A stretch of 64,000 nucleotides of DNA from Hydractinia symbiolongicarpus (Eukaryota > Cnidaria > Hydrozoa > Anthoathecata > Hydractiniidae), in the NCBI RefSeq assembly GCF_029227915.1, contig NC_079886.1, positions 3,162,001-3,226,000 on the forward strand. The letters are read 5' to 3'. Positions 1-11,893 of the stretch are shown here, piece by piece. A program made the translations under genes and the position numbers. Each line of letters starts with the position of its first letter. The stretch's first letter is position 1. Under the pieces are notes generated by a model. That model saw only the letters and a program-made list of their open reading frames with translations, had not been told where the DNA came from and ran no database searches.

Positions 1-810
1 ATAAGACTTGTAGTATTCAAAAATGTTTACATTTTTGATGAGACGCCGAATGAAAGCAGTTTAATCGCCGACAACCGAAAAACCGCTTTTCCCGTAAATC
101 CCTGGCTTGGCCCGTATAGTTGAATGTATACAAAGAAAGTACCCTGTAAATAAACTCATTTTCAGAACGATTTTTTAAATTATTTTTTCAGCACTAAAAC
201 GCACGAGACTTGTAGTTTTCAAAAATGTTTTCATTCTTGATAAGACGCTGAATTTAAGAAGTTTAATCGCCGGCAAACGAAAACCCGCGATTTTTTGTAA
301 ATCCGGTACTCGGCCCGTATAGTCAAAAGTATACAAAGAAAGTACTAAAGGAGTAAACTCATTTCCCGAACGATTTTTTGAATTATTTTTTCACCACTAA
401 AACGCATGAGACTTGTAGTTTTCAAAAAATTTTTCATTTTTGATGAGACGCTAAATAAAAGTAGTTTAATCGCCGGCAAACTAAAACCCGCGATTTCTTG
501 TAAATCCCGGGCTTGGCCCGCATAGTCGAAAGTATATAAAGAAAGTACCCTGTGAGTAAAATCATTTCCCGAACGATTTTTTAAATTATTTTTTCACCCT
601 TAAAACGCATGAGATTTGTAGTTTTCAAAAATGTTTTCATTTTTGATGAGACGCTGAATGAAAGAAGTTTGATCTCCGGCAAACGTAAACCCGGGATTTC
701 CTGTAAATCCCGAACTTGGCCCGTATAGTCGAATGTATAAAAGAAAGTACCCAGGGAGTAAACTGATTTCCCGAACGATTTTTCAAATTATTTCTGCAGC
801 ACTAGAACGA
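1..810. repeat. 4-mer HOR copy 1 (810 bp)
   Basis: Four monomers start at 1, 203, 406 and 609: a b-type (ATAAGACTTG start, GTAGTATTC), a c-like one with GAATTTAAG and TACTCGG, an i-like one with CTAAATAAAAG, and a P-type. The order and private variants (for example AAGACGCTGAATTTAAG) return exactly 810 bp later. No gene is present. Confidence 0.88.
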
Positions 811-1418
811 ATAAGACTTGTAGTATTCAAAAATGTTTACATTTTTGATGAGACGCCGAATGAAAGCAGTTCAATCGCCGAAAACCGAAAACCCGCTTTC
901 CCCGTAAATCCCTGGCTTGGCCCGTATAGTTGAATGTATACAAAGAAAGTACCATGTGAATAAACTCATTTTCAGAACGATTTTTTAAATTATTTTTTCA
1001 GCACTAAAACGCATGACACTTGTAGTTTTCAAAAATGTTTTCATTTTTGGTAAGACGCTGAATTTAAGAAGTTTAATCGCCGGCAAACGAAAACCCGCGA
1101 TTTTTTGTAAATCCGGTACTCGGCCCGTATAGTCAAAAGTATACAAAGAAAGTACTCAAGGAGTAAATTCATTTCCCGAACGATTTTTTAAATTATTTTT
1201 TCACCACTAAAACGCATGAGACTTGTAGTTTTCAAAAATGTTTTCATTTTTGATGAGACGCTAAATAAAAGAAGTTTAATAGCCGGCAAACTAAAACCCG
1301 CGATTTCCCGTAAATCCCGGGCTTGGCCCGCATAGTCGAAAGTATATAAAGAAAGTACCCTGTGAGTAAACTCATTTCCCGAACGATTTTTTAAATTATT
1401 TTTTCACCCTTAAAACGC
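811..1418. repeat. 4-mer HOR copy 2, partial (three monomers)
   Basis: Monomers at 811, 1,013 and 1,216 match those at 1, 203 and 406 at a spacing of 810 bp, with scattered substitutions such as CCATGTG for CCCTGTA. The fourth position (1,419) starts like P (GAGATTTG) but turns into an i-like body, so the 4-mer register is lost there. Nothing else is in this stretch. Confidence 0.82.
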
Positions 1419-1822
1419 ATGAGATTTGAATTTTTCAAAAATGTTTTCATTTTTGATGAGACGCTAAATAAAAGAAGTTTAATCGCCGGCAAACGAAAAC
1501 CCGCGATTTCCCGTAAATCCCGGGCTTGGCCCGCATAGTCGAAAGTATATAAAGAAAGTACCCTGTGAGTAAACTCATTTCCCGAACGATTTTTTAATTA
1601 TTTTTCACCATTAAAACGCATGAGACTTGTAGTTTTCAAAAATGTTTTCATTCTTGATAAGACGCTGAATTTAAGAAGTTTAATCGCCGGCAAACGAAAA
1701 CCCGCGATTTTTTGTAAATCCGGTACTCGGCCCGTATAGTCAAAAGTATACAAAGAAAGTACTCAAGGAGTAAACTCATTTCCCGAACGATTTTTTAAGT
1801 TATTTTTTCACCACTAAAACGC
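1419..1822. repeat. Two irregular monomers between the 4-mer and 5-mer blocks
   Basis: The monomer at 1,419 is a P/i mosaic of 201 bp, with short A and T runs in its tail. The one at 1,620 repeats the GAATTTAAG, TACTCGG type seen at 203 and 1,013. They do not fit the neighbouring HOR register and look like remnants of older exchange. No gene is seen. Confidence 0.75.
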
Positions 1823-2833
1823 ATGAGACTTGTAGTTTTCAAAAAAATTTTCATTTTTGATGAGACGCTAAATAAAAGTAGTTTAATCGCCGGCAAACTA
1901 AAACCCGCGATTTCCCGTAAATCCCTGGCTTGGCCCGTATAGTTGAATGTATACAAAGAAAGTACCCTGTGAATAAACTCATTTTCAGAACGCTTTTTTA
2001 AATTATTTTTTCAGCACTAAAACGCATGACACTTGTAGTTTTCAAAAATGTTTTCATTTTTGGTAAGACGCTGAATTTAAGAAGTTTAATCGCCGGCAAA
2101 CGAAAACCCGCGATTTTTTGTAAATCCGGTACTCGGCCCGTATAGTCAAAAGTATACAAAGAAAGTACTCAAGGAGTAAATTCATTTCCCGAACGATTTT
2201 TTAAATTATTTTTTCACCACTAAAACGCATGAGACTTGTAGTTTTCAAAAATGTTTTCATTTTTGATGAGACCCTAAATAAAAGAAGTTTAATCGCCGGC
2301 AAACTAAAACCCGCGATTTCCCGTAAATCCCGGGCTTGGCCCGTATAGCCAAAAGTATACAAAGGGAGTAAACTTTCCTTTCATTTCCCGAACAATTTTT
2401 TAAATTATTTTTTCACCATTAAAACGCATGAGATTGTTAGTTTTCAAAAATGTTTTCATTTTTGATGAGAAGCTGAATGAAAGAAGTTTGATCTCCGGCA
2501 AACGTAAACCCGGGATTTCCTGTAAATCCCGAACATGGCCCATATAGTCAAAAGTATACAAAGAGAGTACCCAGGGAGTAAACTCATTTCCCGAACGATT
2601 TTTTAAATTATTTTTTCACCACTAAAACGCATGAGACTTGTATTTTTCAAAAATGTTTTCATTTTTGATGAGACGCTAAATAAAAGAAGTTTAATCTCCG
2701 GCAAACGTAAACCCGGGATTTCCTGTAAATCCCGAACTTGGCCCGTATAGTCAAAAGTATACAAAGAAAGTACTCAAGGAGTAAACTCATTTCCCGAACG
2801 ATTTTTTAAGTTATTTTTTCACCACTAAAACGC
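1823..2833. repeat. 5-mer HOR copy 1 (1,011 bp)
   Basis: Five monomers start at 1,823, 2,026, 2,229, 2,428 and 2,631. Private marks are a mosaic first monomer (i-type front, b-type back with CTGGCTTGG and TTTTCAGAACGC), GAGACCCTAAAT at 2,268, a 10-bp insertion TTCCTTTCAT in the third, GAGATTGTTAG in the fourth and GTATTTTTC in the fifth. Every mark returns 1,011 bp later. Confidence 0.9.
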
Positions 2834-3844
2834 ATGAGACTTGTAGTTTTCAAAAAATTTTTCATTTTTGATGAGACGCTAAATAAAAGTAGTTTAATCG
2901 CCGGCAAACTAAAACCCGCGATTTCCCGTAAATCCCTGGCTTGGCCCGTATAGTTGAATGTATACAAAGAAAGTACCCTGTGAATAAACTCATTTTCAGA
3001 ACGCTTTTTTAAATTATTTTTTCAGCACTAAAACGCATGACACTTGTAGTTTTCAAAAATGTTTTCATTTTTGGTAAGACGCTGAATTTAAGAAGTTTAA
3101 TCGCCGGCAAACGAAAACCCGCGATTTTTTGTAAATCCGGTACTCGGCCCGTATAGTCAAAAGTATACAAAGAAAGTACTCAAGGAGTAAATTCATTTCC
3201 CGAACGATTTTTTAAATTATTTTTTCACCACTAAAACGCATGAGACTTGTAGTTTTCAAAAATGTTTTCATTTTTGATGAGACCCTAAATAAAAGAAGTT
3301 TAATCGCCGGCAAACTAAAACCCGCAATTTCCCGTAAATCCCGGGCTTGGCCCGTATAGCCAAAAGTATACAAAGGGAGTAAACTTTCCTTTCATTTCCC
3401 GAACAATTTTTTAAATTATTTTTTCACCATTAAAACGCATGAGATTGTTAGTTTTCAAAAATGTTTTCATTTTTGATGAGAAGCTGAATGAAAGAAGTTT
3501 GATCTCCGGCAAACGTAAACCCGGGATTTCCTGTAAATCCCGAACATGGCCCATATAGTCAAAAGTATACAAAGAGAGTACCCAGGGAGTAAACTCATTT
3601 CCCGAACGATTTTTTAAATTATTTTTTCACCACTAAAACGCATGAGACTTGTATTTTTCAAAAATGTTTTCATTTTTGATGAGACGCTAAATAAAAGAAG
3701 TTTAATCTCCGGCAAACGTAAACCCGGGATTTCCTGTAAATCCCGAACTTGGCCCGTATAGTCAAAAGTATACAAAGAAAGTACTCAAGGAGTAAACTCA
3801 TTTCCCGAACGATTTTTTAAATTATTTTTTTACCACTAAAACGC
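2834..3844. repeat. 5-mer HOR copy 2 (1,011 bp)
   Basis: Monomers at 2,834, 3,037, 3,240, 3,439 and 3,642 repeat copy 1 with very few differences (for example CCCGCAATTT for CCCGCGATTT near 3,322). Identity is lost near 3,825, where TTAAGTT becomes TTAAATT and TTTTTCACC becomes TTTTTTACC. The duplicated segment seems to start slightly upstream of the monomer boundary, near 1,735 and 2,746. Confidence 0.9.
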
Positions 3845-5451
3845 ATGAGACTTGTAGTTTTCAAAAATGTTTTTATTTTTGATGAGACGCTAAATAAAAG
3901 AAGTTTAATCGCCGGCAAACGAAAACCCGCGATTTCCCGTAAATCCCGAGCTTGGCCCGTATAGTCGAATGTATATAAAGAAAGTACCCTGTGAGTAAAC
4001 TCATTTCCCGAGCGATTTTTTAAATTATTTTTTCACCACTAAATCGCATGAGACTTGTAGTTTTTAAAAATATTTTCATTTTTGATGAGACGCTGAATGA
4101 AGGAAGTTTAATCGCCGGAAAAAAGACCCCCGCGATTTCCCGTAAATCCCGGACTCTGCCCGTATAGCCAAAAGTATACAAAGGGAGTAAACTTTCCTTT
4201 CATTTCCCGAACAATTTTTTAAAATATTTTTTCACCATTAAAACGCATGAGATTGTTAGTTTTCAAAAATGTTTTCATTTTTGATGAGACGCTGAATGAA
4301 AGAAGTTTGATCTCCGGCAAACGTAAACCCGGGATTTCCTGTAAATCCCGAACATGGCCCATATAGTCAAAAGTATACAAAGAGAGTACCCAGGGAGTAA
4401 ACTCATTTCCCGAACGATATTTTAAATTATTTTTTCACCACTAAAACGCATGAGACTTGTAGTTTTCAACAATGTTTTCATTTTTGATGAGACGCTAAAT
4501 AAAACAAGTTTAATCGCCGGCAAACGAAAACCCGCGATTTCCCGTAAATCCCGGACACGACCCGTATAATCAAAAGTATACAAAGAAAGTACCCAGGGAG
4601 TAAACGCATTTCCCGAACGATTTTTTAAATTATTTTTTCACCACTAAAACGCATGAGACTTGTATTTTTCAAAAATGTTTTCATTTTTGATGAGACGCTA
4701 AATAAAAGAAGTTTAATCTCCGGCAAACGTAAACCCGGGATTTCCTGTAAATCCCGAACTTGGCCCGTATAGTCGAATGTATAAAAGAAAGTACCCAGGG
4801 AGTAAACTGATTTCCCGAACGATTTTTCAAATTATTTCTGCAGCACTAGAACGAATAAGACTTGTAGTATTCAAAAATGTTTACATTTTTGATGAGACGC
4901 CGAATGAAAGCAGTTTAATCGCCGACAACCGAAAACCCGCTTTTTCCGTAAATCCCTGGCTTGGCCCGTATAGTTGAATGTATACAAAGAAAGTACCCTG
5001 TGAATAAACTCATTTTCAGAACGATTTTATAAATTATTTTTTCAGCACTAAAACGCATGAGACTTGTAGTTTTCAAAAATGTTTTCATTTCTGAGAAGAC
5101 GCTGAATAAAAGAAGTTTAATCGCCGGCAAACGAAAACCTGCAATTTCCCGTAAATCCCGGGCTTAGCCCGCATAGTCGAATGTATATAAAGAAAGTACT
5201 CAGGGAGTAAACTTATTTTCCGAACGATATTTTAAATTATTTTTTCACCACTAAAACGCATGAGACTTGTAGTTTTCAAAAATATTTTCATTTTTGATGA
5301 GACGCTGAATGAAGGAAGTTTAATCGCCGGGAAAAAAAACCCCGCGATTTCCCGTTAATCCCGGTCTCTGCCCGTATAGTCAAAAGTATACAAAGGGAGT
5401 AAACTCATTTCCCGAACGATTTTTTAAATTATTTTTTCACCATTAAAACGC
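3845..5451. repeat. Mixed old-type monomers, paralogous to 13,502-15,108
   Basis: Eight monomers start at 3,845, 4,048, 4,247, 4,450, 4,653, 4,855, 5,057 and 5,260. They include an early g-like type with GACTCTGCC (4,048), a GAGATTGTTAG type (4,247), an f-type (4,450), then b, h and g. The same order with the same private variants occurs 9,657 bp to the right. The shared segment begins around 3,558 and continues to about 6,100. No gene is seen. Confidence 0.87.
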
Positions 5452-6859
5452 ATGAGATTTGTAGTTTTCAAAAATGTTTTCATTTTTGATGAGACGCTGA
5501 ATGAAAGAAGTTTGATCTCCGGCAAACGTAAACCCGGGATTTCCTGTAAATCCCGAACTTGGCCCGTATAGTCGAATGTATAAAAGAAAGTACCCAGGGA
5601 GTAAACTAATTTCCCGAACGATTTTTCAAATTATTTCTGCAGCACTAGAACGAATGAGACTTGTAGTATTCAAAAATGTTTACATTTTTGATGAGACGCC
5701 GAATGAAAGCTGTTTAATCGCCGACAACCGAAAACCCGCTTTTCCCGTAAATCCCTGGCTTGGCCCGTATAGTTGAATGAATACAAAGAAAGTACTCTGT
5801 GAATAAACTCTTTTTCACAACGATTTTTTAAATTATCTTTTCACCACTAAAACGCATGAGACTTGTAGTTTTCAAAAATGTTTTCATTACTGATGAGACG
5901 CTGAATAAAAGAATTTTAATCGCCGGCAAACGAAAACCCGCGATTTCCCGTAAATCCCGTACTCGCCCCGTATAGTCAAAAGTATACAAAGAAAGTACTC
6001 AGGGAGTAAACTCATTTCCCGAACGATATTTTAAATTATTTTATCACCACTAAAACGCATGAGCCTTGTAGTTTTCAACAATGTTTTCATTTTTGATGAG
6101 ACGCTAAATAAAACAAGTTTAATCGCCGGCAAACGAAAACCCGCGATTTCCCGTAAATCCCGGGCTTAGCCCGCATAGTCGAATGTATATAAAGAAAGTA
6201 CTCAGGGAGTAAACTTATTTCCCGAGCGATATTTTAAATTATTTTATCACCACTAAAACGCATGAGCCTTGTAGTTTTCAACAATGTTTTCATTTTTGAT
6301 GAGACGCTAAATAAAACTAGTTTAATCGCCGGCAAACGAAAACCCGCGATTTCCCGTAAATCCCGGGCTTAGCCCGCATAGTCGAATGTATATAAAGAAA
6401 GTACTCAGGGAGTAAACTTATTTCCCGAGCGATATTTTAAATTATTTTTTCACCACTAAAACGCATGAGACTTGTAGTTTTCAAAAATGTTTTCATTTTT
6501 GATGAGACGCTAAATAAAAGAAGTTTAATCGCCGGCAAACGAAAACCCGCGATTTCCCGTAAATCCCGGGCTTAGCCCGCATAGTCGAATGTATATAAAG
6601 AAAGTACTCAGGGAGTAAACTTATTTTCCGAACGATATTTTAAATTATTTTTTCACCACTAAAACGCATGAGACTTGTAGTTTTCAAAAATATTTTTATT
6701 TTTGATGAGACGCTGAATGAAGGAAGTTTAATCGCCGGGAAAAAAAACCCCGCGATTTCCCGTTAATCCCGGTCTCTGCCCGTATAGTCAAAAGTATACA
6801 AAGGGAGTAAACTCATTTCCCGAACGATTTTTTAAATTATTTTTTCACCATTAAAACGC
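5452..6859. repeat. 7-mer HOR copy 1, variant (1,408 bp)
   Basis: Monomers at 5,452 (P), 5,654 (b), 5,856 (e0), 6,059 (f), 6,262 (second f-like), 6,465 (i-like with GGGCTTAGCCCG) and 6,668 (g, 192 bp). Length and ends match the next two copies, but the three inner monomers are f-f-i rather than f-i-h. The unit was therefore rearranged without changing its total length. GAGCCTTG marks the f monomers of this HOR. Confidence 0.9.
5670..5691. repeat. Extended dyad D1 in a b monomer
   Basis: In b monomers the spacer change TTTT to TTTA lengthens the inverted repeat to TCAAAAATGT, spacer TT, ACATTTTTGA: 10 bp per arm with only 2 nt between. The TATACAAAAATG versions (for example 33,831 onward) lose the outermost pair and keep 9. 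Confidence 0.8.
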
Positions 6860-8267
6860 ATGAGATTTGTAGTTTTCAAAAATGTTTTCATTTTTGATGA
6901 GACGCTGAATGAAAGAAGTTTGATCTCCGGCAAACGTAAACCCGGGATTTCCTGTAAATCCCGAACTTGGCCCGTATAGTCGAATGTATAAAAGAAAGTA
7001 CCCAGGGAGTAAACTAATTTCCCGAACGATTTTTCAAATTATTTCTGCAGCACTAGAACGAATGAGACTTGTAGTATTCAAAAATGTTTACATTTTTGAT
7101 GAGACGCCGAATGAAAGCTGTTTAATCGCCGACAACCGAAAACCCGCTTTTCCCGTAAATCCCTGGCTTGGCCCGTATAGTTGAATGAATACAAAGAAAG
7201 TACTCTGTGAATAAACTCTTTTTCACAACGATTTTTTAAATTATCTTTTCACCACTAAAACGCATGAGACTTGTAGTTTTCAAAAATGTTTTCATTACTG
7301 ATGAGACGCTGAATAAAAGAATTTTAATCGCCGGCAAACGAAAACCCGCGATTTCCCGTAAATCCCGTACTCGCCCCGTATAGTCAAAAGTATACAAAGA
7401 AAGTACTCAGGGAGTAAACTCATTTCCCGAACGATATTTTAAATTATTTTATCACCACTAAAACGCATGAGCCTTGTAGTTTTCAACAATGTTTTCATTT
7501 TTGATGAGACGCTAAATAAAACAAGTTTAATCGCCGGCAAACGAAAACCCGCGATTTCCCGTAAATCCCGGGCTTAGCCCGCATAGTCGAATGTATATAA
7601 AGAAAGTACTCAGGGAGTAAACTTATTTCCCGAGCGATATTTTAAATTATTTTTTCACCACTAAAACGCATGAGACTTGTAGTTTTCAAAAATGTTTTCA
7701 TTTTTGATGAGACGCTAAATAAAAGAAGTTTAATCGCCGGCAAAGGAAAACCCGCGATTTCCCGTAAATCCCGTACTCGGCCTGTATAGTCAAAAGTATA
7801 CAAAGAAAGTACCCAGGGAGTAAACTCATTTCCGGAACGATTTTTTAAATTCTTTTTTCACCACTAAAACGCATGAGACTTGTAGTTTTCAAAAATGTTT
7901 TCATTTTTGATGAGACGCTGAATAAAAGAAGTTTAATCGCCGGCAAACGAAAACCCGCAATTTCCCGTAAATCCCGGGCTTAGCCCGCATAGTCGAATGT
8001 ATATAAAGAAAGTACTCAGGGAGTAAACTTATTTTCCGAACGATATTTTAAATTATTTTTTCACCACTAAAACGCATGAGACTTGTAGTTTTCAAAAATA
8101 TTTTCATTTTTGATGAGACGCTGAATGAAGGAAGTTTAATCGCCGGGAAAAAAAACCCCGCGATTTCCCGTTAATCCCGGTCTCTGCCCGTATAGTCAAA
8201 AGTATACAAAGGGAGTAAACTCATTTTCCGAACGATTTTTTAAATTATTTTTTCACCATTAAAACGC
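6860..8267. repeat. 7-mer HOR copy 2 (1,408 bp)
   Basis: Order P (6,860), b (7,062), e0 (7,264), f (7,467), i (7,670), h (7,873), g (8,076). The i monomer carries CAAAGGAAAACC and CCGGAACG; h carries CCCGCAATTT and GGGCTTAGCCCG. Copy 3 repeats this with only isolated changes, such as TCGCCCCGTAT versus TCGCCCGGTAT near 7,373 and 8,781. Confidence 0.93.
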
Positions 8268-9675
8268 ATGAGATTTGTAGTTTTCAAAAATGTTTTCATT
8301 TTTGATGAGACGCTGAATGAAAGAAGTTTGATCTCCGGCAAACGTAAACCCGGGATTTCCTGTAAATCCCGAACTTGGCCCGTATAGTCGAATGTATAAA
8401 AGAAAGTACCCAGGGAGTAAACTAATTTCCCGAACGATTTTTCAAATTATTTCTGCAGCACTAGAACGAATGAGACTTGTAGTATTCAAAAATGTTTACA
8501 TTTTTGATGAGACGCCGAATGAAAGCTGTTTAATCGCCGACAACCGAAAACCCGCTTTTCCCGTAAATCCCTGGCTTGGCCCGTATAGTTGAATGAATAC
8601 AAAGAAAGTACTCTGTGAATAAACTCTTTTTCACAACGATTTTTTAAATTATCTTTTCACCACTAAAACGCATGAGACTTGTAGTTTTCAAAAATGTTTT
8701 CATTACTGATGAGACGCTGAATAAAAGAATTTTAATCGCCGGCAAACGAAAACCCGCGATTTCCCGTAAATCCCGTACTCGCCCGGTATAGTCAAAAGTA
8801 TACAAAGAAAGTACTCAGGGAGTAAACTCATTTCCCGAACGATATTTTAAATTATTTTATCACCACTAAAACGCATGAGCCTTGTAGTTTTCAACAATGT
8901 TTTCATTTTTGATGAGACGCTAAATAAAACAAGTTTAATCGCCGGCAAACGAAAACCCGCGATTTCCCGTAAATCCCGGGCTTAGCCCGCATAGTCGAAT
9001 GTATATAAAGAAAGTACTCAGGGAGTAAACTTATTTCCCGAGCGATATTTTAAATTATTTTTTCACCACTAAAACGCATGAGACTTGTAGTTTTCAAAAA
9101 TGTTTTCATTTTTGATGAGACGCTAAATAAAAGAAGTTTAATCGCCGGCAAAGGAAAACCCGCGATTTCCCGTAAATCCCGTACTCGGCCTGTATAGTCA
9201 AAAGTATACAAAGAAAGTACCCAGGGAGTAAACTCATTTCCGGAACGATTTTTTAAATTCTTTTTTCACCACTAAAACGCATGAGACTTGTAGTTTTCAA
9301 AAATGTTTTCATTTTTGATGAGACGCTGAATAAAAGAAGTTTAATCGCCGGCAAACGAAAACCCGCAATTTCCCGTAAATCCCGGGCTTAGCCCGCATAG
9401 TCGAATGTATATAAAGAAAGTACTCAGGGAGTAAACTTATTTTCCGAACGATATTTTAAATTATTTTTTCACCACTAAAACGCATGAGACTTGTAGTTTT
9501 CAAAAATATTTTCATTTTTGATGAGACGCTGAATGAAGGAAGTTTAATCGCCGGGAAAAAAAACCCCGCGATTTCCCGTTAATCCCGGTCTCTGCCCGTA
9601 TAGTCAAAAGTATACAAAGGGAGTAAACTCATTTTCCGAACGATTTTTTAAATTATTTTTTCACCATTAAAACGC
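8268..9675. repeat. 7-mer HOR copy 3 (1,408 bp)
   Basis: Monomers at 8,268 (P), 8,470 (b), 8,672 (e0), 8,875 (f), 9,078 (i), 9,281 (h) and 9,484 (g). The order and nearly all variants are the same as in copy 2. This is the cleanest pair in the 7-mer block, which suggests a recent duplication. Confidence 0.93.
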
Positions 9676-10486
9676 ATGAGATTTGTAGTTTTCAAAAATG
9701 TTTTCATTTTTGATGAGACGCTGAATGAAAGAAGTTTGATCTCCGGCAAACGTAAACCCGGGATTTCCTGTAAATCCCGAACTTGGCCCGTATAGTCGAA
9801 TGTATAAAAGAAAGTACCCAGGGAGTAAACTAATTTCCCGAACGATTTTTCAAATTATTTCTGCAGCACTAGAACGAATGAGACTTGTAGTATTCAAAAA
9901 TGTTTACATTTTTGATGAGACGCTGAATAAAAGAATTTTAATCGCCGGCAAACGAAAACCCGCGATTTCCCGTAAATCCCGTACTCGCCCCGTATAGTCA
10001 AAAGTATACAAAGAAAGTACTCAGGGAGTAAACTCATTTCCCGAACGATATTTTAAATTATTTTATCACCACTAAAACGCATGAGCCTTGTAGTTTTCAA
10101 CAATGTTTTCATTTTTGATGAGACGCTAAATAAAACAAGTTTAATCGCCGGCAAACGAAAACCCGCGATTTCCCGTAAATCCCGGGCTTAGCCCGCATAG
10201 TCGAATGTATATAAAGAAAGTACTCAGGGAGTAAACTTATTTCCCGAGCGATATTTTAAATTATTTTTTCACCACTAAAACGCATGAGACTTGTAGTTTT
10301 CAAAAATGTTTTCATTTTTGATGAGACGCTAAATAAAAGAAGTTTAATCGCCGGCAAACGAAAACCCGCGATTTCCCGTAAATCCCGTACTCGGCCTGTA
10401 TAGTCAAAAGTATACAAAGAAAGTACCCAGGGAGTAAACTCATTTCCGGAACGATTTTTTAAATTCTTTTTTCACCACTAAAACGC
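9676..10486. repeat. 7-mer HOR copy 4, broken (b/e0 fusion)
   Basis: P (9,676) is normal. The monomer at 9,878 starts as b (GTAGTATTC, TTTACATTTTTG) but switches within GACGC-TGAATAAAAG to e0 (AGAATTTTAATC), so one monomer length is missing. It is followed by f (10,081) and i (10,284). The unit then leaves the 7-mer pattern: the expected h is absent and a g of another kind follows at 10,487. Confidence 0.88.
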
Positions 10487-11893
10487 ATGAGACTTGTAGT
10501 TTTCAAAAATGTTTTCATTTTTGATGAGACGCTGAATGAAGGAAGTTTAATCGCCTGGAAAAAAAACCCGCGATTTCCCGTTAATCCCGATCTCTGCCCG
10601 TATAGTCAAAAGTATACAAAGGGAGTAAACTCATTTCCCGAACGATTTTTTAAATTATTTTTTCACCATTAAAACGCATGAGATTTGTAGTTTTCAAAAA
10701 TGTTTTCATTTTTGATGAGACGCTGAATGAAAGAAGTTTGATCTCCGGCAAACGTAAACCCGGGATTTCCTGTAAATCTCGAACTTGGCCCGTATAGTTG
10801 ACTGAATACAAAGAAAGTACCCTGTGAATAAACTCATTTTCACAACGATTTTTTAAATTATTTTTTCACCACTAAAACGCATGAGACTTGTAGTTTTCAA
10901 AAATGTTTTCATTTTTGAGAGGACGCTGAATAAAAGAAGTTTAATCGCCGGTAAACGAAAACCCGCGATTTCCCGTAAATCCCGTACTCGGCCCGTATAG
11001 TCAAAGGTATACAAAGAAAGTACTCAGGGAGTAAACTTATTTCCCGAAAGATATTTTAAATTATTTTTTCACCGCTAAAACGCATGAGACTTGTATTTTT
11101 CAAAAATGTTTTCATTTTTGATGAGACGCTAAGTAAAACAAGTTTATTCGCCGGCAAACGAAAACCCGCGATTTCCCGTAAATCCCGGACACGACCCGTA
11201 TAATCAAAATTATACAAAGAAAGTACCCAGGGTGTAAACTCATTTCCCGAACGATTTTTTAAATTATCTTTTCACCACTAAAACGCATGAGACTTGTAGT
11301 TTTCAAAAATGTTTTAATTACTGATGAGACGCTGAATAAAAGAAGTTTAATCGCGGGCAAACGAAAACCCGGGATTTCCTGTAAATCCCGAACTTGGCCT
11401 GTATAGTTGAATGTATAAAAGAAAGTACCAAGAGAGTAAACTGATTTCCCGAACGATTTTTCAAATTATTTCTGCACCACTTGAACGAATGAGACTTGTA
11501 GTATTCAAAAATGTTTACATTTTTGATGAGACGCCGAATGAAAGCAGTTTAATCGCCGACAACCAAAAACCCGCTTTTCCCGTAAATCCCTGGCTCGGCC
11601 CGTATAGTTGAATGTATACAAAGAAAGTACCCTGTGAATAAAATCATTTTCAGAACGATTTTTTAAATGATTTTTTTACCACTAAAACGCATGAGACTTG
11701 TAGTTTTCAAAAATGTTTTCATTTTTGAGAAGACGCTGAATAAAAGAAGTTTAATCGCCGGCAAACGAAAACCCGCGATTTCCCGTAAATCCCGTACTTG
11801 GCCCGTATAATCAAAAGTATACAAATAAAGTACTCAGGGAGTAAACTCATTTTCCGAACGATTTTTTAAAATATTTTATCACCACTAAAACGC
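10487..11893. repeat. Segment g-P'-c-d-e-b-j (7 monomers)
   Basis: Monomers at 10,487 (g, GATCTCTGCCC), 10,678 (P', TTGACTGAATAC), 10,881 (c, GAGAGGACG), 11,084 (d, GTATTTTTC, CAAAATTATAC), 11,287 (e, TTTTAATTACTG), 11,489 (b, CAACCAAAAACC) and 11,691 (j, TACTTGG, CAAATAAAG). The order equals that of the later 1,813-bp HOR without f and i, and the same segment recurs at 15,919 and, one monomer shorter, at 23,965. Confidence 0.87.

Noticed and set aside
733-933. Recurrent 66-codon forward reading frames (also near 4,777, 5,576, 33,753, 63,090 and others)
   Set aside because: They always cross the P-to-b monomer boundary and recur because the DNA repeats. The monomer length is not a constant multiple of three, stops are shared with the repeat, and changes among copies do not favour synonymous sites by eye. 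No initiation or splice context is evident.
2350-2400. TTCCTTTCAT insertion as a small mobile element or target-site duplication
   Set aside because: It is only 10 bp, partly repeats the adjacent TCATTTCCC, and is shared by related monomers (2,229; 3,240; 4,048; 13,705). Local slippage explains it.
4915-5130. Recurrent 71-codon reverse-strand frames (b' to h region)
   Set aside because: These are the antisense of the same satellite, present wherever b or b' is followed by h. The hydrophobic and basic composition follows from the A/T runs. No independent support for a gene.
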